DNA of 64,000 bases from Rhea pennata. Its lineage: Eukaryota > Chordata > Aves > Rheiformes > Rheidae. The notes under the pieces are model-generated. The model did no database searches. It was not told the DNA's origin and was given only the letters and a program-made list of their open reading frames with translations. Below, one piece after another: positions 49,675-63,392 of this stretch. Location: the NCBI RefSeq assembly GCF_028389875.1, contig NC_084663.1, forward strand, positions 213,187,876 to 213,251,875. Direction: 5' to 3'. The position numbers and the translations under genes are program-made. How positions within the stretch are numbered: position 1 is the first letter of the stretch; every line of letters starts with the position of its first letter.

Positions 49675-50981
49675 GTTTGATACCTACTCCATTTAAGGCA
49701 GATGATCCTGTTCTCCAGGACAATGCTGGTGGTGTCTTGGATCAATACAGCTCCACAGTGGCACCAGTGTTTCCTTTAATATATGACACTTACTTCCTGA
49801 GCAATAGCTTTAGCTAAGGAATGTCTCTTTAAAAAGCTTCTTCTGGAGGAAATCCTCAGGTCTGCTCATGCTGCCCAAGAAACACAAATTAATCCTTTTA
49901 TTCCTGTCCTATATTTCTTTTCTCTCCAATTGTTGGCCCTTTTCCTATAGGCGACTTCGGTGTTTTTTGGAAATCCATATTGGCCAGAGTGTTTTTCCAA
50001 TGTGGTAAGAGCATCCTAATCAATTCAGATGTGTCTGCCATTTGCATGGTGTCATTTGCATAAAGTAAGGATCTTCATGCTATAAAACCTGCTGTCATGA
50101 GATTCATCTCAACTAGGCTTCTTACTACACTGTATGGGAAGATGATGAAATGTTAACAGTTACTTTATGAAATCATCTGACTTGATGTAGTTGCTTAATT
50201 TTCTCTGTGTTCTCATTGCTCCTTGGGAACAATTGTCATTACAATGCTCTTATCTGGAACAATTATATTTTTGTTACTTGCTATAATAATTCTCTCAAAA
50301 TCAAAAGAAATATTTTCCAAAATACTTTTAATCTCCTCTCACTCACTCTAAATACCTCTTACTCTTTTTATGTTCACAATTAGAGCATCAGTATTTGATC
50401 TGACTTGCTTGTACGCTTTCCCATATTTTACCCATTACTGCCTATAAAACTTAACTGAGTTAGTAGGCTGTGATTTTTCCCTGTGCCTGTGATATATGTC
50501 TTCATATCCTGGAGGCAGTGGCATGAGTATTATTTTCAGTCGATCGCCTGATATTAGGAGAGGGGTGGTCCCTAATCATGATGGGGCATGTGCTGCTAAA
50601 AGGATGAAAGGGACCGTGACTACTGCATTGTCCTTTCTCTTTCTTCATCGGACACTGACTCAGGGCTGATGGCCTTTTTATTTCGCAAGCTACCCTATAG
50701 ATGTTGGTCTAGCAAGACTGTGTCTGGATAGATGACTGGTTGGCAAAGTACTCCTTTCATGGCTCCGTTTTATCATTTGTGTTTGCTGTCAGTCAACCAG
50801 GACTCCTCTTTTGAGGCTCGTAGTGTTGATCCAGTGGTATTCCTGTGGAATGTAGCCCTCTTTTTTTCCATCTCAGTTTCAGATCTTGTTTTCTTGGTGC
50901 CTCTTTTAGTTGTTGAGCCTTTCTATGTCCCGAAAAGGTTTACTTGCCCAACCTTTGGAGTTTTTCCTCTGCTTGTCTCCT

Positions 50982-51760
50982 CTATTGTGGTTTTATTTCC
51001 ACTCTCCCATGATCCTTGGCTCTGTTTACATTTTCCTGGTAATGTTCTTGTTTTGATGTTTGTCCAGCTTCTCCTTGTTTGCTTAGGCCTCCCAATAAGT
51101 TCCCTACTGTGTTCTCTATTGCTTCCTTAAATATTTCCCATCTGGTCTGCACTGAGATTTCTTTATGATTCCAGATTAATGGCCTGAAACGTTCTCCGAG
51201 CATTACCTTCCTTGTCTCTCTCATAGACTTGTCTTTTAACATTGCAAGATCAAATTTCTCTTCAGTGTCACCCATCTTTCCCTTGGGCTTTAATATATTT
51301 GTCATCTTTCCCATAAGTAACTCATGATCACTGCTGCCCTTCAGCACTCCAATAGACTTTCGCATCCAGCAGTGACTCTGTTCTGCCTTTTACAGATAAT
51401 GCTGTGGTCCATCTGGGTTTTGTTTGTTTGTTTCTTTGCCTTTTTGGGTTTTTTTGTGACCATCTGGTGACCTCTTGTAAATCCACGAGGGAGCCAAATA
51501 CCACCAGTGATCCTACTATGCACCTCCCGGCAAATTCTCAACTTCTCACCATTGCCATTTCCTGTCCCAGTTCCACATGGCCCAGCATATTCTTTCCTTG
51601 TTATTTTTGCTTTCATCCTCTGTGTTCCCAGCTTTCACCTTCAGAATTGCCTCGTAAACTGGGGCCTCATTTCAGACGTTCTATTGATAAGATTTATCTT
51701 TCCCCTTCTCTGCAACTTGTTTTGGTGCATAACAGCAAATCACAGTTAGGCAGAGATTAC
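50982..51760 (-). mobile_element. RTE-type LINE endonuclease fragment, decayed
   Basis: Minus-strand translation gives, in order but in different frames, pieces of an RTE apurinic endonuclease domain: a VICCYAP block (about 51720-51746), a GKERI..G-like block aligned with NNKERICWAMWN (about 51580-51620), a GNGNGEKLRI block then ITGGIWL (about 51500-51560), a QMDHSII block (QIDHI-like, about 51400), and SSDHELL, which includes the catalytic SDH motif (about 51325). A linker with KFDLAMLKD and WEIFKEAIENTVGN follows. Frameshifts and stops make it inactive. The reverse-transcriptase part is not recognisable, although related sequence may continue to about 50400 and up to 52420. Confidence 0.72.
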
Positions 51761-54700
51761 TGCAGGCTGCAGTAAATATTGCCGTGACAGTCCTCTCAGA
51801 CATTAGCTTCCAGTTGTTCATAAGTCCCTATGTCTCTTGTGCATGAAGGCAATATTGCCTTTATGTTTTATTCATCTAGAGGAAAAAGAAGTATAATATC
51901 CACATATCAGCTCTGTTATCATCTGCCCCTCTAGGGTGTCTCCTGTTTGGCAGCTGTGGATGCCTAACTCAGCTATGCTGCTTGCCAGCCTGGAGTCAGA
52001 AGCAGGTCTAGGAGCCCATCTCAGCAGCTGTGTGGTAGGTTCATCCATTCTCCAACCCCATGACCACTTGCTTGGGTCACAAGCCACATCCATCAGCTGG
52101 AATTGCAAAATTGTTCTTGTGACAAGTTTTGGATATAATGACTCTTCCGGCCAGTCCAGTTTATGAGAAATTCGTACCATCCTTTTGGACTTCTTGCCAC
52201 AAATATTAGTGCCACATTCATATCTTGCCTTCCAAGACAGATGAATCTGGACTGCTCTAACTTAAAATCTGGATTTTTCCTCCAACTACATAGACTATGC
52301 AGATAAGATGAAAGGAGCTTCTTTAGTAGAAGATGCAAGTTTCCTTTTGCTTTAAGTGACACAAATTCCTGACATTTTATACAGTAATATTTGATGTGAC
52401 ATTTCCAGGTTACTGCCATCCACCCTATAAATAAGGGACATCAAAGTGTCTGTATCCCAGCATAGGAACAATATATCTTCCTTTAAGTTTTAGGATATAT
52501 GATGAGATATTTATAAAAATATTTTGAATTAAGAATCACTGTGAACAGAGAAGGATTACGTAAAAGAAAGTTTGAAATTAAGATGCTTACATTTAAATGT
52601 CTACATGTGAGGTGGGTATCTGAGCTCTCACTGTAGTGATTGGAAATTCAGTTGCTGCCTAAATAGAGTCACCCACCATTACTTGAGATATTTGTTGGGC
52701 AGCTCATCTTGCCTACAGCTGTTAGTCCCATAAGGCACAGGACTCAGGCCTTGTGTCGTATCATCTAACCCCATGTGGACATCTCAGATACCTAATGCCA
52801 CTTCAAACAGCAGCCAGTGTCTTCGTTTACATTAGTTGAGCCTCTAGCAGGTACAGTCAACGCAGTCCAGATTGAGCTAAGCAAACACCAGTGCTGACCT
52901 TTAGAGTCAGCTGAATCACTTTGCAGCCCTGTTGACAGTACAGACCAAATCTCCACTGATTGAGATGGAAGTTCAGGTGCCCATGGAGGCACCTATGCTC
53001 ATATGCCTCACCAAGGTGAAACAGGGGTGTTATGTGCCTCAAGATATGATCATACCTCTGCTTGTCATATCTCTTCTGTTACCACTGCAAAACATCCATT
53101 TTGGATTAATAGTGAACACTTCCCAATACATTTTTAACAGTTCATTGTAGAATTGTCTCAGAAAGGCCCAAGCCCGATTTACTATTGTTTTGCTCTCAAG
53201 TTTGCTGCTTAAACTACTGCAAAATAGTATGAGAATGGTAGTCCGTCACACATTTTGGGAGGGGGTGGAAATTAATATTCTAAATCCAGGGCAATTGTGA
53301 AGGAAGTTCACTGGGAAATTCATACTAGCCAGAAACAGATGGGATCCCAGACACCAGGATTAAAAAAAGCAGAGCCAACTAGAAACAGCAGGGATCCCTG
53401 ATGGCATTTCTGAACAGCTGGAGCATACCTGAAAACACTACACGAGCTTGGAGGAATAGCTGAAACGTAATGAGCAGAGCAGAGTGACTTGGTCCATGTT
53501 TACTCACATTCCATGTGAATGAACCAAAACATAACTGGTGTTTCTTGAGAAAAATATCTTCAAGGTGAGTGACAAAAATGTAGATCAGCCAGAATTCAGG
53601 GTCCTCTGATGTACCTGGCTAAACTTCTGCTAGATTCGAAAGAGATCAGGACCGGGATCACAAACATATTAGCTGAATCCAGAGTATAACACTCAAGATT
53701 TGAAATGGGTCTGGAGGAGCTCACACAGTGGAGATTATGGGGTTTTCTCAATCCTCTTTTAAGTAGATATATTAACCTGTGGGAATGACAGTAGGGAACT
53801 AGGCTTGATTGGTATTTTGGCCTTCATTTGAGAATCCTTGAATCTTTCTGTTATCATAAAGTTAATTCGCTTTTGTGGATTGTTAATGCCAATGTGCACA
53901 TTGATTGCATATCACCTTTCTTTGCAAAACTGTAGTCCAGCTGTTGAACTTGTCTTACCAGCTGAAATATTCAGCACAGTTGGGCCTAACAAGGGCTGGA
54001 ATAGGATATCAGAGGAAGAAATCAACTATAACTGATCTTTTTTCTTAAATAGCTTGAGCTGAAGTCCCAACCATGATTCAGATTCTGGATCTGGAAGGAA
54101 CTACATGCTAATCTAAGGTTGACCTGCTCTATTATTCAAGTAACAAAATTTCACTTCAGTGTGAAGTCCACTGATGTAGGAACATGCTAGAACACATGCT
54201 CTCAGGAGACCTCCATTTTTGACTGACAGCTTATTACAGGAATACTCACTACCTAAACAGAAATATGCATTTATTTATGGGGGAAACCAGTAGGCCGTTC
54301 TCAAAAATACATAGCACAGTGTTTGCATTTGAGGAAACCAATGAGAAATATATCAAATTGCCAAAGCTACTCTACAGCAAAAAATGATGACTAAGATCAT
54401 GGCCACACCAGAGAGGTACTATCACCTGATTTCCCATCCTGGTGATTTTTATTATTGATCTTTTCTACTTACACTTTTGGGGGTGGTCCAAGCTTCTGAG
54501 TGGTGTGTTGTACAGTCAACATATAAATGCATTGACTTAGAGCGAAAAGATGATACAAAACAGACCACGACTTGCTTAGGCTGACTCTTCCGCTGGTCAG
54601 ATTTTCTCTGATAAAATCAAGGTTTTATTCCAGACAGATTCATGTTTTGTGACACATGTATTAAACAGAGATTCTTCTTTTCTCCTGAACCACTATAGTT

Positions 54701-55659
54701 CACAGACTGTAAAACTCAGCTATCTTAGTGGATATGGAAGAGAGCTCAGATGTAGTGATGGCATCTAGACTATGGCTTCCCCTACTCAAAGCACAGGCCC
54801 ACAGACTTTAATACTCAGAAGATGTTTAATAAAATCACAGCAAGTATTTCTGAGTGACAAAGCATAGGTCAATGTTACTTGATGGTGCGCTGGGTTGTCT
54901 GTGATGGTGAACAGGGGAAGGTTTATGGTTTCCACTGGAAGTGACTTCAGAGACATTTTAAGCTTTCTTTTCCATCAGAACATTTTAATCTTGACAGAGC
55001 TTACCACTCACAGGAGAAATTTTCCAAATTGCCTGTGGGCATCTGGATATACCGCTCCTATTAAAACAGACCTCCAAATACAAAGGCAACTTGGAAAATC
55101 TCAGCTCTTTGCAGAGATGCAGAGAGTGGCCTGAAGTCATAAGGGAAGTTTCATTCTCTGAGTTTTAAGCACTTAACTCTCCTATCTTGGTCTCAGAGTG
55201 CCTAAGGCTGACCCACACTTTTCTGCATTAAGCCATTGAAACAGCTCTTGCCCCATTGGAAAATTCAGCCTATTCCAACTTCAGATCCTGCTAGCCACAG
55301 TTACATGCATAGTTAGGAGACTAACATCATCAAACTGCTGTGAAAGCTGGTCGTGGAGATGCTCATCTTATGCTACACTTATGTTCTTATACATCTTATG
55401 TTCCCCACAAGAGCACCCATCTGTCCGTGCAGTGCCACCGCAATTGCAACACGGGGAAAGTCTCCACCTGGCATAAGATGAAAATGCCATGACATGGAAA
55501 GTCTAGGAGATCAGCATGTGCTTTTCCATTCAATCTATTGCAGTCAGCTTTGTTAAACTGCACAAATTGCAGCTCCTATTCAAAACCTCTCCAGCCTTAG
55601 GGATAGAGGTGGTACGAGTAAGATGGATTATAGATATAGAAACAGGATATCAGCATTCA

Positions 55660-55745
55660 CATATTCACAGATTTTAAACCTGGATGACGTTTAAGATCAT
55701 CTTTCTTGATTTTCCCTGGGATCCAGAACTTCCCATGCTTTGATA
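55660..55745 (-). mobile_element. possible old CR1/L3-type 3' fragment
   Basis: TTCACAGATTTTAAACC followed by GATCATCTTTCTTGA resembles the antisense 3' tail of ancient CR1 elements. It is short and diverged. Confidence 0.45.
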
Positions 55746-56434
55746 GGAGCTAATTACCAACATCTAGGATGCTGTTACATTTCCAAATAAGTAGACATGG
55801 CCACTGCCTTTTTTGAAACAAGAATAAAATCTCGACAGCAACCAAACAGCAACTTCCCTTGTCTCTCTCCCTCCCCCCCAAAATGCTTATACAATTGAAA
55901 ATGAAATTGCTCTTCTGGGCTGAAGTGCAGCCGTGCTCCTCAGAGGCCTCTTCAGTCCAACTGGCAAAGGAGGGGGGCTGGCGAGACTTAAACTGTTCAT
56001 GTTTGCAAAACAGTTTAGAAATAAAGACTGTTGTGCAGCACTGAGTCATGCAGCTGAGGCTATGCAAAAGTGAAGCCTGTAGAGTCTCAGAATATGTCTG
56101 GATGCCTTGTGGCAAGTGACTGGGATCGGTGGGTAAGTGTGAGCTGGTATTAGCAGTAGTAACTTGGGAACAAACTTTGGGGACCTCAGAACTACCCACT
56201 GCCCTAGGAAAAGTAAAATTTTGGAGGATTTTGCAGGCAGAATAGCCTATTTGGGACCCATATGCATTGCAACTGGATCTGCATTCTGATAGCATAGGAT
56301 TAGCATTAACCTCGAGCAGAGCAGAGAACTGACCTGGTCAGCAAAACTTGGGTTAACTAAAGTGAAAAGAGACTGCATAATTTTTATACATCCAGAATAA
56401 CGCTCACTGTCAGTCTTGGGCACCAGTATTACCT

Positions 56435-56449
56435 GGTTGCCATGATAAC
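56435..56449. promoter_or_regulatory. X-box-like site
   Basis: GGTTGCCATGATAAC fits the RFX consensus with one weak half-site. Confidence 0.3.
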
Positions 56450-59397
56450 TGATGCCCCCCCAATCTCTGTTGCTCATTGCTATGTTGGCAATGACTCCCA
56501 TTTAATGGATGAGGCAAAAAGGTCCTTTTTCAGACCCTCTGGTCTGTTGGTGTTGTTCATGGGGTGAGGAACCATTCAGTCATTTCAGGCCTCACAACAA
56601 CCCATGGTAGTTGTAGGTGCCTGTTTTAGATGTCTCTTCCATTTTTTTTCCCCAAAACCTCATCTAAATCTTCTAAAGTCTGCTGGATTTGAATTAACAC
56701 TTTAGGGGAGCTGAAAGTCTGCCCCAAGGTGCCTTTTCTTCTAGTTTTATGCTCTGCTTTTTGGAGAGAAAGAAAGGCCAACAGAGTTTAAAAATGTAGG
56801 AGCTTTTAAAAAAAACTTGTTTTCTCTATTTGACTTTGGTATTGTGACCAGATCCAAGCTAACCTCCATCTGCAATACCAATTTGGGTTGGTTTTCCTTC
56901 CCTTGGTCTGCAGGGAGAGGTCTCTGTTAGCCAAATGATCATTCTTGGAATAATAAAAACTTGCAGCTGGAGCAGACCTTGGCTGACTCAGGAAATAAAA
57001 CTATGGGAAGGTGTGCAGAGAGAAGAGATTGAGTTGGCTTTCCAGGCTCAGAAATCACCCTGTCTGTGCGGCTGCTTGCCTTCATCCCTCTGCAGATCAA
57101 ACCCTTCAAAATTAACCCACCTGATGGCATGGAATAAAAAAGTAGAGGGGGAAAGGAATAGTCAGCCTGAAATAGTAGGGATACCGTCAGCAAGAGGAGA
57201 AGGCATGCAGCCTGCAGCTTACAGTCCACATATAGCAACCTACGTAAGGAAGAAGGAATTGAAACAGAAATAAGAAAGAAAATAGCACCCTGTATTACTC
57301 TGCAGATCTGGGGATCTCCTGCTTCTGAGTGAATACCGACAGCTACCGTAATAGCTGAACTGCATGAAAACAGCAAACTGAGATGTCTTTGGAATGCATT
57401 TAAGCCTAAAATTCATTTAATGATGGGCTTGAGTCCATCCCTGTTCAGCAAATCAATATGTGCAGTGTGTGCAATCAACAGATCCAAAAATCCTTGGCAC
57501 TTCTAAGGTTCCCAAGTATTTTTCAACCATTAACATGACAAAATATGACATATCAATGCTCATATGATATACAATGCACTGGTGATGAGCTAAAATACAG
57601 TAATGAGCTGCAGCCCTGTGAGGTACTGTCATCTCATCTCATCTCTGAATCTGTTGGAAGTGAGAGCCCATGGACCATGTGGCAGAAGATGCTCAACTCT
57701 TTTCTCATCCTGGTTGGAGTTTAAGGAATCATACATGAGCCTATGGGAATTAGGTAGCTGACCTGAGCATCTGACTGCATTTAGGCTTTGACTTGCATAC
57801 AGAAAGCAGGAAGAGGGTTTTCTCTTAAATTTGATGATGCCCAAAGTGTCAGGAGATATTCCGGTTAAGATTTTGGTCCAATGGATTCTTCTGATCATTT
57901 TGTCCTCCCTCTTAGTCTGCTCTAACAGGATTACAGCTGTGTCTCTGCTGGAACCAGAAAATAGACCCTGTTTGTGATTCAAAAACACAGGGAGGGATTT
58001 GGGACCAAAGATTAGAGTTCAATTTGGCCTCTTTCAGAACTTCAGAAAAGGAAAGTAAAATCTTCTCTTAGGCCAAAATGAAAGAACCAGCTAGCCTAAT
58101 GGAAGGCCTAAGATAACTCACTTTGCCTGTCCTTGCCTCAGTTTACCTATTTTTAAAGTGCAGGGTAGGTTTTGTAAAGCATTTTGAATAAAAACTGCTG
58201 TATAAGTCACTATTTGCTTGGTGCAAAGCACAAGGCACACAAAATACAAGAGGCAAATACTTTCTTGGTAGTGTTCCACTGAACAGGCATATTTAACCTT
58301 TTTTCTCACCTCATTTCACTCACAGGTCACAGACAACAGTTCTTTCAGGCTGAATATGTCCACTTGCTCTAGCATTTGACGGTGCATACTTTCAGCTTGG
58401 GTATTTGAACCTGTTTCACTGCCCAAACAAGACAACTTTCCTTTTAGGCAGGGAAGGGCCAGCCCTGCTCTTCTCATATTTAAGATTTTCTTAATAAACA
58501 GGGTGGACTTCCACCAAAGAAAAACAGCAAGGCCTAGTGTAAGACATATCAAGTCTTTCCCACAACACTTTTACACGTGTGGAGCTGTATTGAGCAGTGA
58601 AGACTTTTGCCCTTGTATTACTCAGAATCTGATTTATGCAGTTGAATGCAAATGAAAGCACAACTGCTTGTTCTGTGTATGTGCGCATTTATCCATCCGT
58701 TGTCTATCACTGTTTCTCTCTCTTATCTGTGACATCTTTGCAGTATTTGAGTACCTTCCCCATAAATTTGGTAGCAATCACGAGGACTTTAGTGAACTTT
58801 CCAGAGTCTGTAGAATAGCTGACAGTTAAAATGCTTTGTAGGCTGAGGTTTAGGGCTCAGATTTGGAGATTTCATTTGCTTGTTTTCTTGATAAGTTTTT
58901 ACTGGGTAAAATCATCCTACAGACTATGGGAGAGAAGCTTTACAAAGAGATTGTGTCCTTCACTGTTGTATAGATCCCATGAGGGATTTCATCCAAGGTC
59001 TGAAACTACAATCAAGTTTGGGTGAAGCTGTGTCTGACAGGAAGTTCTCCAGTCCTGTACCTGAGGACCTCCAATGCCGCTCTGAGATCTTGTTCCCTGG
59101 GGAATTTACTAGTCTGTTCCCTGGGAAATTTCTATTTCCTTCTGGTCTGAATTTCTCAAATTTCATTTGGCAAGTGAAACTACTTAAGCAAAGGAAGCTG
59201 CTTTAGTTTACTGAAATGTGCTAGGGTAAAACCAGACATTGTTTGGGCACTGGAAACAACAAGGACTGTTGCATGAGAGGGATCAAGGCAGGATGGAAAG
59301 ATGAACATCACCTCATTTTTCTTTCTCTTATTGAGCAATAATGTGAAGGGCTCTGTTAGGGAAGGGGTAACCAGTTATATGCATTCAGAGAACTGTG

Positions 59398-59463
59398 CCA
59401 AACCTGGAAATAGAACTGAAGAGCCTCTGAGCTGCACCAAACCTGGAAATAGAGCTGAGGAGC
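59398..59463 (+). repeat. 27-bp repeat with 39-bp period
   Basis: CCAAACCTGGAAATAGAACT plus GAAGAGC (59398-59424) recurs at 59437-59463 with two changes. Confidence 0.9.
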
Positions 59464-62400
59464 ATGAGTTGCCTTGAGGGAGCTTGGCTTGGGTCAGATT
59501 CTGCTGAACTTTGGCTTGGCTCTGGAACCGTTTTTGCAGTGGGATCCAATTCTCAGCTCTAGGTTTGAGGCTTGACTTCTTTTAGTGCTAAAAGCTATTA
59601 GTAAAGTACAGACCCAAACGATCCTCCAATCCCTCATGCTCTGGAACCTCTTTCTGCTTGGTCTCAATGAAGAGGACATCAGGAGGTCATCAGGAGGACA
59701 ACCCTTCCATTCAGTGTCAAGGGACATGCCACTGTGTGCAGTTCTTCAGTTCCTGCATTAAAGAGACAGTGACCGTATGAATAATTCCCTTCTAGATCCA
59801 ACCCACCTGTTCCTCCACAGCTCATACTGTCCCTATAGGGACCTGGTTTAAAGCCTACATTACTCGTCAGTGTACTAACTTTTCCTAGTCTGGTGGGAAG
59901 GTGCTTCAGTGGGTGAGGACAACACATAACATGTCTGTTTTGAGGTGAAGCCCCTGCATCAGCCCTTGTGACATGCCACCACTTTGAGCTACCATCAGAG
60001 AGATGGTAGCTAGCAGCTACCTTCCCATCCCTGCCAGTCTCCCTCTCCTCTCTTCTGCCATACTGTTGGTGTTGCAGCTATTCCTATCTCAGATCTTCCC
60101 ATCTCTTCCCAAATCTGGAGCAAGGGATGGAGAAGGGGAAGGAGAACAGCACTGGGAATGTGGTGGCAGTACAAAGACGAGGCAGGGAGAGAGAGGAGTT
60201 GAAGAGCTAGAGGTCTTTTAGCTCTCTTTCTGGCACACAGTGCTTTAAGAGATGCTTTACAGCTCTGGTAGTTCTGGTCCCAAGATGGGAGCTGTCTGGA
60301 CTGAATAGTGTATTTCCCCCTGCCCTTCTGGACTTTTCTCCATGCAGGTCCCCAAGAGGCCAGTGTTTGCATCTGGCTTGCCCACAGGGTTCTGGGGCTG
60401 TGCTCAGGATATGCTTTGCTCCTACTTTTTCTCTGGAGCATGAAGAAGGGAGGTCGGTAGGACAGAGAATAGCATGTGATGAACCAAGGAGGGGGTAAGA
60501 AGGCACAAGGAGTGTCAGGGGAAGTGCAAGGAATTCTTTGGAAACCACAGGATTTTGTGGTTTCAGAAGCAAAATATCTTTGCATTTGTCTCACAAACAA
60601 AATGTGAGTGGCTGTTTCTCCTTTACTCCTGATTTGGTGCCTGGTGGCAGCTCTGGCTTGGTGAAAAGCTGGGAGTAGTGTTACTGCTTCTGGTATGTGA
60701 GGATGAACTTGTGGTTGAGGGCCAGGCCAAGGAATCTTACTCCTACGCCAAGCCTTGCTGCAGGCTGATTGCCTTCGCCACGTGGCATGGAAATATACAT
60801 CACTGCAGCCCAAAACATCTAAGCATCAAGCTGTCTCTGAGGGGACCAAGTAAGGCATCTGGCTCCTAGTCCCATCCCCGAGGAGAGTGACATGGCTATG
60901 CCAGCCATCTGAGGAGAGGGAAGGGACAGCTCACTTCTGCCAGTTCTGGAAATGCTGAGGAGTGGCTCAGGAAAAGTATCTGCCCGGTGATCTGAGTCCC
61001 TTTTCCTGATGAGATCCACAGCTTTGGGCCCTTTGATAGGTGTTGCCCAGCCTGCTCTTTCCCAAAGCTCAGCAGGCTGGAGGTCCACACGCTCAGCAGG
61101 GCTCAGTTTCAGTGCAAGTCCTTTTTGGCTAAGCCCACCTTTTCTCTGACAGGACCGGTTTAATCAATAGTTAATTCCTTTCCTATTGAAGGTATTAAAC
61201 TTGGCTTTGAACAATTACTCCACATGCACTGTTCTGCATGTGCATGTTTGTGATCTGGTTTCCAGTCCCTGTCCTAATCCTTTCCTTTTCCTTTCTTTGT
61301 GCATGTCTAAGCTACCGAGTTACAACCTCCTTCTGTTGAGCATGGTTCCCCCATGTCCCACCTCAGAGTGCACCTTGTGCAAACCTGGTGTTGGAGAGCA
61401 TGCCCTAAAAGGCAAGCTGGGTTGGGCACAGATAGCCAGGGAGCTGGGAAAACACCTGGTGGATCTGGATAGGCTCAAGCTAAGGACTATGCTGTTCAGC
61501 TACGCCAAGGCACAGATTCTAAGGTATCAAAAGGACATGGAAACCACCTTTCACCCCAAAGAGGCTACACTTGTGTCTGTGGCTATCCTGGAGCTGAGAA
61601 GGGTTAATCCACGTAACATCAGCAGCACTACTGAGCAGAGAAAATGAATTGCTGAGGAAGGTGTTGCTGCTAAAGCCTTTGGATTCACTTTGAGCACATT
61701 ACTCAAGGCAAAAGAAGGACTGAGAGCAAATGACCAGAGTGGGCTGGAGGAGCAGCTCTTTGCATGAGAAATGACCCAGCAAAAGTTGTAGACTGGGATC
61801 TCAGGTTACTGAGGTGCAAAGTCTGCCTGCTCTCTGGCTCCTGGGACATGGCCCTTGAAGGCACAGGTGAGAAATATGTTGACACTTAGTTTGGATGAGA
61901 GCGGGCCAGTGTGTGAGCTCCTGTTAGGGCAGAGAGAGCCAAGCTGGTCCATTGGGTAAGCAGGATGTCTCCTTCTGCTGTACCAGTCTCCAGTGTACAT
62001 AGTGTAAAGCACCTACGAATGCTCCTGAGCTCCCCTAGCTGTAGCATGCATCTCATCAGAGGTACTACCCTGAAGTGGTACATAGACATTGCTTCTTCTA
62101 TTCCGGCACAAAATGTGGTTCTGAGACAGTGGAGCAAAGGGACAATGCATGCGATGGGAAAATATTCAGCTCAGTGGTTTTGTCTGGAATGGACAGCATT
62201 TCTCTCGTGCCAATGGCCTTTCACAGCTGAGTTTAGTAAGCAGCCCAGCCTCACTGCCAGTCCACAACTTGAGAGGAACTTCAGCTCTGGCAAGAAAAGC
62301 CATGGAGGAATGGAAGGCGGCATTCAACCTTGTTAGCAGCCAGTAAATAGGAACTTGGGTGTCTAATTCTCCTAGGAAGGTTTGGGGAGCTCTTCACCCC

Positions 62401-62616
62401 CTTTTTGCCTCTCTGAATATGACAAATCTAGTAATCTACAGACCACAGAGGGTGCTCTGCAAAGTGTGTCATAAAAATGCCCTCATGCCTCTCTTCCCAA
62501 ATGATATCTTAGGGATAAGATCCCCAAGGATCTCTGGAAGAGCTTTGAATTTTGCTCAGATAACAGACAAGCAACAAGTAGAGTCCAAGCTTACAATGAA
62601 GGCCAGAGAATACTCC

Positions 62617-62632
62617 TTTTTTTTTTTTTTTT
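62617..62632 (+). repeat. T16 homopolymer
   Basis: Sixteen T followed by AATATAAG, about 320 bases before the CR1 copy. Confidence 0.9.
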
Positions 62633-62954
62633 AATATAAGCCTAATGTTCTCTCTTTCATGTCCTGCTCTTATCTAAAGTCCAAAATATTGAACTGTCAT
62701 AAGACGGTTCAACATTACAACTCCTGTTAATTATTCATCACTGCTTGTGTTTGCTTAGGTAGCAGTTCATAATATGAACCTTCCTAACCTCTCAGGCTAA
62801 TCTTCCTGGGTTGAAAATTAGCTACTGGCAAGAAAGGCAGGTAGTTTTTGATGAAAGGCAGTGACATGAATAGGCCCTTTTTGCTTCTTTCTAGACACAG
62901 TCAGGATGACTTTGCAACATTTCAAAGCATACATAGTATTTATTTCTCATTTCA

Positions 62955-63392
62955 GAACGTCTGAGGTTGGAAGGGACGTCTGGAGATCATCTAGTCTAAC
63001 CTCTCTGCTCAAGTAGGGTCACCTAGAGCATGTTAGACAGGGTTGCGTATCTCCAGGTTTTGAATATCTCCAGAGAAGGAGACTCCACAACCTCTCTGGG
63101 CAACCTGGTCCAGTGCTCTGTCACCCTCACAGGAAAGGTCTTCCTCATATCCAGGTGAAACTACCTTTGGTTCAGTTTGTGCCCATTGCCTCGTGTCCTG
63201 TCACCTAGCACCACTGAAGAGAGTCTGGCCCCATCCTCTTGACACCTCCCCTCAGGTGTTTGTAGACATTGATAATACCTCCTCTCAGTTTTCTCTTCTC
63301 CAGGCTAAACAGGCCCAGCTCTCGCAGGCATTCCTCATAGGGCAGATGCTCCAGTCCTCTAATAATCTTCATAGCCCTACTCTGGACAATTT
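62955..63392 (-). mobile_element. CR1 LINE, 5'-truncated 3' end
   Basis: A second minus-strand CR1 copy, homologous to the one at 28.9 kb. It has the conserved 3' core near 62966-63000 and extends further 5' into the reverse-transcriptase C-terminus, up to about 63392. It carries more small indels, so the frame is broken. The 3' tail repeat is decayed. Confidence 0.92.

Larger units (their letters stand above)
45723..50981. other. intergenic sequence, no gene recognised
   Basis: AT-richer than the TSKU region. Contains the CpG-retaining patch near 47 kb and the CR1 fragment at 49.6 kb. Nothing else is supported. Confidence 0.55.
51761..62954. other. intergenic sequence, no gene recognised
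   Basis: Adjacent to the RTE fragment, two overlapping minus-strand frames (51872-52419) may be related repeat sequence but are not recognised. The longest open frame is 60010-60813 (minus, 267 codons). It has random-looking, S/P/R/Q/W-rich composition with no domain, and I do not call it a gene. An older CR1-like patch is at 55.7 kb. Confidence 0.55.

Noticed and set aside
55750..56295. 181-codon minus-strand frame
   Set aside because: No family recognised; lies beside an old CR1-like patch and looks like chance.
61186..61647. 153-codon plus-strand frame
   Set aside because: No recognisable domain, no splice or promoter context.
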